From Lachnospiraceae bacterium (GTDB lineage: Bacteria; Bacillota; Clostridia; Lachnospirales; Lachnospiraceae): DNA of 64,000 bases. Below the pieces are notes generated by a model. The model did not search any database. It saw only the letters and a list, made by a program, of their open reading frames with translations, and was not told the DNA's origin. The first letter of the stretch is position 1, and every line of letters starts with the position of its first letter. This document shows positions 58,650 to 64,000 of the stretch, piece after piece. A program made the position numbers and the translations under genes. The stretch covers positions 24,267 through 88,266 of the forward strand of contig VSND01000011.1 of the NCBI GenBank assembly GCA_009774145.1. Direction: 5' to 3'.

Positions 58650-59930
58650 TTAAAAAAATCCTGCCACTGACTTAATCAGCATAAAGAAGAAACCGGTGAT
58701 AATGGTATCCACATCTGTACAGGTAATATTTACAAAACCGATCTGTGCAAGCATCGGAGCGAGCATTGCCGGAAGAATCATGATGAAAATACCGTGTACA
58801 ATACAGCCGATCACAACACCGCGGCGTCCGCCCATCTGATTGGCAAAAATTCCTGCAGTGCCTCCTGCAAAGAAGTTGCTCATAACGCCTGGAATTACAA
58901 ATGCACCAAACATCGGAGAGATCAGCATACCGATCAGTGATCCTATGGTTGTAAATACAAATCCAAGAATAACCGAATTCGGTGCATACGGAAACAGTAC
59001 CGGACAATCCAGTGCAGGTCTGGAACTGGGAACCAGTTTCATGGAGATACCCTGAAATGCCGGAACAATTTCTGCCAGAAGCATACGGACACCGGCCATC
59101 AGCACGTACAGTCCCGTCACGAACTGAAGCGCCTGAAGAAATGCATATACAATATGATTTGTGCTTCCGCAAAACGGTGCGCACGCCTCTGCGCCTGCAA
59201 ATGCAGCAGTAATCAGATAAAACGGAATCATAACTGTCATAACGGACAGGTATGTATCCTGCAAAAACTCCAGACTCTTCGGAAGCTGAATATCCTCTGC
59301 GGATTTGGTCCTGTCACCGGTTACCTTTGCCACCAGAGCAGATACCATATAACCAACCGTGCAAAGATGTCCAAGTGCAATGTCATCGGTTCCTGTGATC
59401 TGACGGACAATCGGCTGTGCAAGCGCCGGCATCAGAGTTGCAAAGACACCGCCCACAAGGCTTCCGACAAGGATCAGCGGCAGGCCGCGCAGCCCGGTGA
59501 ACCATGCAAATACAACGCAGAGCGTAGCTTCCCAGAGCAGTGCCTGACCGGTAAGAAAGATATATTTAAATTTTGTAACACGCGCAAGTATTACATTTAC
59601 GACAAAGATACCTGCCAGCGTAATTGCAATCTCACCACCCAGTCCCAGATCACTCATCGCCTGACCGTTGATTGCTTCAATTGAAGCAACTACTGCCCCC
59701 TCTTTCATATGGAACGCAGCATTAAATGCAGTTCCAAAAAAACTTAAGGATGACTGTATGACAGAAGAACCGGCTGATAACACGAGAAATCCAAGCATTG
59801 TCTTCAGTGTTCCGGATACCACCGTCCCGAGCGATTTTTTCTGCAGGGCCAGACCAAGGCAGGCAATCAATCCGATGACTACTGCCGCCTGCGTAAGAAT
59901 ATTGTTGATTATAAAATTCAATACTGCCAT
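58650..59930 (-). CDS. PTS ascorbate-type transporter subunit IIC (UlaA family)
   Basis: A 426-residue integral membrane permease with about ten helices. FIINNILTQAAVVIGLIACL, GLALQKKSLGTVVSGTLKTM and the PNSVILGFVFTTIGSL region match the UlaA/SgaT family. It imports its sugar together with IIA and IIB, phosphorylating it on entry. UlaA members take ascorbate, but many clostridial relatives have unknown substrates, and no ulaG lactonase is here. AGGGGGAAA precedes the ATG. Confidence 0.92.
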   Translation of the reverse strand: MAVLNFIINNILTQAAVVIGLIACLGLALQKKSLGTVVSGTLKTMLGFLVLSAGSSVIQSSLSFFGTAFNAAFHMKEGAVVASIEAINGQAMSDLGLGGEIAITLAGIFVVNVILARVTKFKYIFLTGQALLWEATLCVVFAWFTGLRGLPLILVGSLVGGVFATLMPALAQPIVRQITGTDDIALGHLCTVGYMVSALVAKVTGDRTKSAEDIQLPKSLEFLQDTYLSVMTVMIPFYLITAAFAGAEACAPFCGSTNHIVYAFLQALQFVTGLYVLMAGVRMLLAEIVPAFQGISMKLVPSSRPALDCPVLFPYAPNSVILGFVFTTIGSLIGMLISPMFGAFVIPGVMSNFFAGGTAGIFANQMGGRRGVVIGCIVHGIFIMILPAMLAPMLAQIGFVNITCTDVDTIITGFFFMLIKSVAGFF

Positions 59931-59973
59931 AAAAAGATTTCCCCCTCTTTCTTTTTACTGTTTCGCTTTTGTC

Positions 59974-60264
59974 TTAAAGTATGCCCAGATCTTTCAATAC
60001 AGGTGTCAGTTTCTCTCTGATTTCATTCTTGTCTACCAGGCGATCCAGGAAAATTGCCGGGCAGTCATAAGTGATTCTCTCAAACTGCTTCTCAAAATTT
60101 CTGCCTGACAAAATGATGTCCGCTTTCTGTCCGGATACACTGGATATATCCGTATGATCCAGCTTTGCCTCCACACCCAGTTCTTTTAATACCGCTTCCA
60201 CGCTCATCTGACATGCAAAACTGCTTCCAAGCCCGGCGCCGCATACCGTTAATATGTTCAGCAT
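59974..60264 (-). CDS. PTS subunit IIB (ascorbate/lactose-type)
   Basis: A 96-residue phosphocarrier. Cys8 in VCGAGLGSSF takes the phosphate from IIA and passes it to the sugar in IIC. The rest follows the UlaB/SgaB Rossmann-like fold. Its start overlaps the end of the IIA gene by 7 bases and AAGGAGG precedes the ATG. Confidence 0.92.
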   Translation of the reverse strand: MLNILTVCGAGLGSSFACQMSVEAVLKELGVEAKLDHTDISSVSGQKADIILSGRNFEKQFERITYDCPAIFLDRLVDKNEIREKLTPVLKDLGIL

Positions 60265-60725
60265 ACCTCTTTCCTCCTTTCTTTTTCTGCCGTCAGCAGA
60301 AGATTATAAATTTTTTCTTCTGATTCGGCTTCCGCAATTTCTCTGATTTTCGACTCATCGAGAAATATGGCTGCCAGCACCTGCATCACATCCAGATGCG
60401 AGTTGGCGTCTGTGGCTGCAAGTGCAATTAGTAATCTTACCGGAAAACTGTCCTCTGAAAACTGAACCGGTTCTCTTACTACGGTAACTGCCAGCTGTTT
60501 TTTTATAACACCCTGTTCTGGTCTTCCGTGAATCAGTGCTATATCCTCTGTCAGCACATAATAAGGACCGATTTCTTCTGTACTCCGAATGATCTCCTCT
60601 GCATATCTTGACTCCACATAGCCGCCACGGACCAGCGGTTCCAGACTTACATAGATTGCCTGCTTCCAGTCCTTCACCCGGTCAAGAATTATGACATTTT
60701 CTCTTTTGAGCATTTCCGAGATCAT
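60258..60725 (-). CDS. PTS subunit IIA (mannitol/fructose fold)
   Basis: A 155-residue phosphocarrier. The active His lies in ALIHGRPEQG. PVRLLIALAATDANSHLDVM is the helix that faces IIB. AAAGGAGGG lies 7 bases before the ATG at 60725, which is preferred to an upstream start without a ribosome site. It is the first structural gene of the PTS unit, 100 bases after the regulator gene. Confidence 0.9.
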   Translation of the reverse strand: MISEMLKRENVIILDRVKDWKQAIYVSLEPLVRGGYVESRYAEEIIRSTEEIGPYYVLTEDIALIHGRPEQGVIKKQLAVTVVREPVQFSEDSFPVRLLIALAATDANSHLDVMQVLAAIFLDESKIREIAEAESEEKIYNLLLTAEKERRKEVC

Positions 60726-60826
60726 CTTCCAACCCTCCTTTGCTTTTGATGAGATCAATTGTAGCATTCTGTTTTACCATGTAGAAGTCCAAGTATTTTC
60801 TTTCATTTGTGAAATATATTGTATTC

Positions 60827-62878
60827 TCATCCATCTTTCTCTTCTGTTTCCAGCACTTTACCTATATAGGCCAGAACTTCTTCCGCCCCCTTTTTCTGCA
60901 TCAGATCCTCCACCCGTGTTTCAATGGTAAAGATATTCAGTATATCCTTTAAAATCTTCAGATGACTCTCCTGATCCACAGCTGCCAGAACAAGAAGGAT
61001 ATTTGCTTTGTAAAATTCCGAAAATGTTACGCCATTTCGAAAAATATGCAGCGACAGACCCAGATGCCTGACCCCCTCTTCCGGCTTTGCATGTGCCAGA
61101 ATCACTCCTGATGATATAAACATATACGGCCCATAGTAGCGGAGCGAAGAGATAATGCTGTCCATATAGCGTTTCTCAATGATTCCGCTTTCTTCAAGAC
61201 ATTTTCCCGCTTCATACAGTGCCTGTGTCCAACGGTATTCCTGACCGCCTTCGTGAATCCCTATATGTCTGGCCGGAAGTACATCCAGGAGTCCTTTCAG
61301 ACGGTTCTTTGCCTTTTTTTCCAGACCTTTTCTTCCGCTCTCTGCATAGTAAGCTTCCAGTTCTCTGCGTACATCCTGATAATTTGTCTCTTCAATGTAC
61401 GGTTTTACAATATTCATCACATTTTCTACATCTACAAGAGCAGGCCGGTCTTTTACCCGTTTTAAAATTATATCCCGATCAGTATCCGTCAGTATCGGAT
61501 GTACATGAATTACCGGGATTACATTTTTTATGTTTACTGTTGATACAATCAGATCGCAGATATTCTGAGCATTTATCACTTTGTCAGCTGACACGGTTCC
61601 TGCAATCTCCACTCCCGGAATCATCTTCTGCAGTTCTCTTTTGAGCATATTACCCGTGGAAATTCCGTTGGCACAGACAATCAGGATCCGGAGTACCGGA
61701 CTTTTTGCCGGTGTAACCGACAGATGTGCTCCAAAATGCAATGCAAGGTAAGCAATCTCTCCGTCTCTGATCGGCAGTCCAATCTGCTGTTCAATATATT
61801 TACTTACAATTTTCGTAATTTCAAACAGATCCGGATATTCTCTGATAATATCTTCGCTTATGGAATTAATGATCTGTATTCCGTACTGATAACGATAAAG
61901 AGAAGAATTAATGTGAATAAACAGGGAACGGCCCAGTTCTTCCTTATCTTCGAATACTACACATGCCGTTTTCTCAAACTCTGCAATCAGCGCCTTTGTC
62001 ATCTCATATACGGTCTGGTTACAATTGTTCTCAAAAATATCATTGGATGCCACCGCCACACGTGCACCCAGCAAATGCAGGCAAAGATAGATCTTTTCTT
62101 TTTCCACCAGATTCGGAAGAAAATGCTCAATAATTTCAAATTCCTTTGTCCTCTCCAGTTCCGGCTTCTTCAGATTTGGAAAGTAAACATGACTTTCTTC
62201 TCCTTCCATCAGTGGAAGCAGCATTGCCAGAGATTCCAGAATACCATCCACATATTGTGTATTCAGTTTTTCTTCTATCATCTGCAGTATTTCAATATAA
62301 TGGTCAACTTTTTCTCTGTTAATAAATTTAAGACCGCCGCTGATAAATATGGGTCGGATTTCCTGGAAACTCATCAGAAATACTGCCCGGACCTTAATGA
62401 TGTCCCCAACGATTCTGTAACCTCTTTTTGACTCGTATTCCAGTTTCAGATCGTAATCCTGAAGCCGGTTTACCACCACCCGCAGATCATTAAAGACAGT
62501 ATTCCGGCTCACTGCACAATAATCCTGAAGCTGATCAATATAAACCGGTTCGCTGGCATAAATAACTGCACAGATAATCATATGTACCCGTTCCATCGGA
62601 GAAAGGATATAACTTTCATCTCCTTCCATCTCATCGGCACATGCTTCAATCTGTCTGCGTACTTTTTTATCAATCAGAATACCTTTTCCCCTTACCATCT
62701 CCAGTTCCGGAATATGATGAAGATCCAGCCATTCATTAATTCTGCAGAGATCATAATAGATGCTTCTCTTGGTAACCTGCAGCTCTTCTGCAATTTGCTG
62801 CTGGGACAGACAGGTGTCGCTTGCCAGAAGCATTCGCAATATTTCTCTGCATCTTGCATTCATATATACCTGCTGCAT
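60827..62878 (-). CDS. PRD-containing transcriptional regulator of the PTS operon (BglG/MtlR type)
   Basis: A 683-residue activator. It has two N-terminal helix-turn-helix domains (CLSQQQIAEELQVTKRSIYYD and YIDQLQDYCAVSRNTVFNDL) and two PTS regulation domains with conserved His (LHLLGARVAVASN and IAYLALHFGAHLS). A IIB-like domain carries Cys in ILIVCANGISTGNML, and a C-terminal IIA-like domain has SGVILAHAKPEEG. Phosphorylation by PTS proteins sets its activity, so it should switch on the following PTS genes when the sugar is present. It lies first in the unit. Confidence 0.92.
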   Translation of the reverse strand: MQQVYMNARCREILRMLLASDTCLSQQQIAEELQVTKRSIYYDLCRINEWLDLHHIPELEMVRGKGILIDKKVRRQIEACADEMEGDESYILSPMERVHMIICAVIYASEPVYIDQLQDYCAVSRNTVFNDLRVVVNRLQDYDLKLEYESKRGYRIVGDIIKVRAVFLMSFQEIRPIFISGGLKFINREKVDHYIEILQMIEEKLNTQYVDGILESLAMLLPLMEGEESHVYFPNLKKPELERTKEFEIIEHFLPNLVEKEKIYLCLHLLGARVAVASNDIFENNCNQTVYEMTKALIAEFEKTACVVFEDKEELGRSLFIHINSSLYRYQYGIQIINSISEDIIREYPDLFEITKIVSKYIEQQIGLPIRDGEIAYLALHFGAHLSVTPAKSPVLRILIVCANGISTGNMLKRELQKMIPGVEIAGTVSADKVINAQNICDLIVSTVNIKNVIPVIHVHPILTDTDRDIILKRVKDRPALVDVENVMNIVKPYIEETNYQDVRRELEAYYAESGRKGLEKKAKNRLKGLLDVLPARHIGIHEGGQEYRWTQALYEAGKCLEESGIIEKRYMDSIISSLRYYGPYMFISSGVILAHAKPEEGVRHLGLSLHIFRNGVTFSEFYKANILLVLAAVDQESHLKILKDILNIFTIETRVEDLMQKKGAEEVLAYIGKVLETEEKDG

Positions 62879-63189
62879 TTACACACTTCCTTTCCCTATG
62901 GTATCATTATTGTATCATTGAGTAATTTTATTCTGCCACTATCTTCAACTACAAATCCTTTCACAACAGTATGGAAAACATTGCACTCCAACTATAAAAA
63001 GGGCTGTTGTAAAATAAGATCCTGTCTGTGCACTTCCTTCTGTACAGGAAAAAAGTACACCGGCAAAGATCTGTATTATAACAGCCCTGTCCTTATAAAA
63101 ATATTTTTCTACCTATTTGAATTATCGGGAAAGAAACTTACCCACAGAACATACGATTTCTTCGATTATGCAGCGTTCGCTATAAACAT
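62879..63189. other. Spacer between regulator gene and tRNA cluster
   Basis: No gene. It holds the promoter side of the regulator and a MITE-like inverted repeat at 63000-63088. The last 100 bases before the tRNA terminator show nothing recognisable. Confidence 0.5.
63000..63088. repeat. 89-base MITE-like inverted repeat
   Basis: AGGGCTGTTGTAAAATAAGA at the left is mirrored at the right by CTGTATTATAACAGCCCT with a few mismatches. TATAAAAA occurs just outside the left end and again 6 bases outside the right end. Terminal GGGCTGTT-type repeats resemble those of small IS-derived elements. It is too short to code for a transposase. Confidence 0.5.
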
Positions 63190-63224
63190 AAAAAGCACCG
63201 TTTTTGTATACAACGGTGCTTTTT
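63190..63224 (-). terminator. Terminator of the rRNA-tRNA operon
   Basis: AAAAAGCACCG pairs with CGGTGCTTTTT. On the minus strand it follows tRNA-Lys by 1 base and ends in TTTTT. Confidence 0.9.
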
Positions 63225-63225
63225 A

Positions 63226-63298
63226 TGAGGCATCGGGGATTCGAACCCCGGACAACTTGATTAAAAGTCAAGTGCTCTACCGACTGAGCTAATACCCC
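63226..63298 (-). tRNA. tRNA-Lys (anticodon UUU)
   Basis: Anticodon arm CTTGA-CTTTTAA-TCAAG, T-arm CGGGG-TTCGAAT-CCCCG, acceptor GGGGTAT with ATGCCTC. CCA is not encoded. Last tRNA of the cluster. Confidence 0.95.
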
Positions 63299-63343
63299 GG
63301 TTATTCATTTCTGCATATGCATTTCATTTCTACATACACAAAA

Positions 63344-63416
<73 letters not shown>

Positions 63417-63437
63417 ATAAGAGTAAGATTACTCGAA

Positions 63438-63511
<74 letters not shown>

Positions 63512-63546
63512 ATGTTATTTAATTGTGGATAATAAACTTATCCAGT

Positions 63547-63561
63547 TGGATGGAGGTGGAT
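63547..63561. repeat. 15-base copy of the tRNA-Tyr 3' end
   Basis: TGGATGGAGGTGGAT here repeats 63590-63604, the 3' end of the tRNA-Tyr gene, 43 bases away. It could be a relic of integration or of unequal crossing over in the tRNA cluster. Confidence 0.5.
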
Positions 63562-63589
63562 CCAAATTTAAAATCGACCTTCACCTTAA

Positions 63590-63671
63590 TGGATGGAGGT
63601 GGATTCGAACCACCGAAGCAATTTGCAGCAGATTTACAGTCTGTCCCCTTTGGCCACTCGGGAATCCATCC
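63590..63671 (-). tRNA. tRNA-Tyr (anticodon GUA)
   Basis: An 82-base tRNA with a long variable arm (class II). Anticodon loop ACTGTAAAT region with GTA, acceptor GGATGGA with TCCATCC, discriminator A. Confidence 0.95.
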
Positions 63672-63676
63672 ATAAA

Positions 63677-63749
63677 TGGGACCTATAGGGCTCGAACCTA
63701 TGACCCTCTGCTTGTAAGGCAGATGCTCTCCCAGCTGAGCTAAGATCCC
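63677..63749 (-). tRNA. tRNA-Val (anticodon UAC)
   Basis: Anticodon arm TCTGC-CTTACAA-GCAGA, T-arm ATAGG-TTCGAGC-CCTAT, acceptor GGGATCT with AGGTCCC. Confidence 0.95.
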
Positions 63750-63782
63750 ATAAATATTTAATTATGAAACTTTCGTTTCCAA

Positions 63783-63856
63783 CGACCCGGATGGGGTTCG
63801 AACCCACGACCTCCGCCGTGACAGGGCGGCGCTCTAACCAGCTGAGCCACCGGGCC
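63783..63856 (-). tRNA. tRNA-Asp (anticodon GUC)
   Basis: Anticodon arm CCGCC-CTGTCAC-GGCGG, acceptor GGCCCGG with CCGGGTC and discriminator G. First tRNA after the 23S rRNA gene. Confidence 0.95.
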
Positions 63857-63939
63857 ATATACCTTCAAAATCACATACAGTTATAAAAAATACACACTTC
63901 TCCACTTCCCTTACCTTCCATCCACCTTCCGAACCTTCT

Positions 63940-64000
63940 GGATAAGCCCTCGACCGATTAGTGACAGTCAGCTCCATACATTACTGTACTTCCACCTCTG
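63940..64000 (-). rRNA. 23S rRNA, 3' end only
   Basis: On the minus strand the sequence reads CAGAGGTGGAAGTACAGTAA, then GGAGCTGACTG, CACTAATCGGTCGAGGGCTT, which is the conserved end of bacterial 23S rRNA. The gene begins beyond the window. No 5S rRNA gene lies between it and tRNA-Asp (84 bases). The exact 3' end is estimated. Confidence 0.9.

Noticed and set aside
61724..62431. 235-codon plus-strand frame opposite the PRD regulator
   Set aside because: Antisense shadow of a well-supported regulator gene, without a ribosome site.

Overview
The window reads as chromosomal DNA of a spore-forming Gram-positive anaerobe of the class Clostridia, most likely a Lachnospiraceae species. The reasons are strong AGGAGG-type ribosome binding sites, the order dnaB-rplI-gdpP, the order ssb-rpsF-rpsR, the cluster rsmI-ricT-holB-tmk, sporulation genes, ferredoxin-type proteins and an ascorbate-type PTS. 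Species cannot be fixed from the sequence alone.

Layout. 1-7.3 kb: end of a DUF4097 protein, a GH13 oligo-1,6-glucosidase, a cyclase-family protein, a HAD phosphatase, a lipoprotein and a hypothetical protein. 7.4-10.5 kb: a small integrase-bearing remnant with a candidate type I toxin-antitoxin pair and decayed genes. 10.5-12.9 kb: a CIRCE-controlled Hsp20 gene, then a decayed TRAP transporter/Ldh2/LacI cluster. 13.0-18.8 kb: a cwlD-type spore cortex amidase gene split in two by a 5.1 kb large-serine-recombinase element carrying Fic and Rpn-like proteins. 18.8-30.7 kb: housekeeping genes (GH18/SH3 protein, mecA, MerR-type regulator, ferredoxin, dnaB, rplI, gdpP, rpsR, ssb, rpsF, Sir2, phosphopantetheinyl transferase). 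31-38.7 kb: a surface-glycan operon with orphan rfbF, a TagF-like transferase, two GT2 enzymes, a radical SAM protein and an aldo/keto reductase with ferredoxin motifs. 38.7-41.3 kb: a TnpB homologue lacking its nuclease residues, a structured RNA-like region and a serine resolvase. 41.5-54.9 kb: one dense minus-strand gene train. It runs from a membrane glycosyltransferase, wecE, ATP-grasp, polyprenyl-P glycosyltransferase and two SMR-like flippases to a decarboxylase, tmk, a BglII-type restriction-modification pair, holB, ricT, rsmI and a tRNA methyltransferase. 55-62.9 kb: a PTS operon with aldolase, PfkB kinase and PRD regulator. 63.2-64 kb: six tRNA genes behind the 3' end of a 23S rRNA gene, all on the minus strand.

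The strongest result is the split cwlD. The two halves share CATGG at the break. Recombination there would rebuild the canonical amidase motif in frame and excise the element. This resembles the skin element in sigK and other sporulation intervening elements, but I know of no such element described in cwlD. Second is the nuclease-dead TnpB next to a structured intergenic region upstream of a glycan operon, which resembles exapted RNA-guided repressors (TldR). Third is an unannotated 31-codon membrane toxin with a convergent antisense RNA.

All functional calls come from reading sequence and recalled family features. No database search was run.
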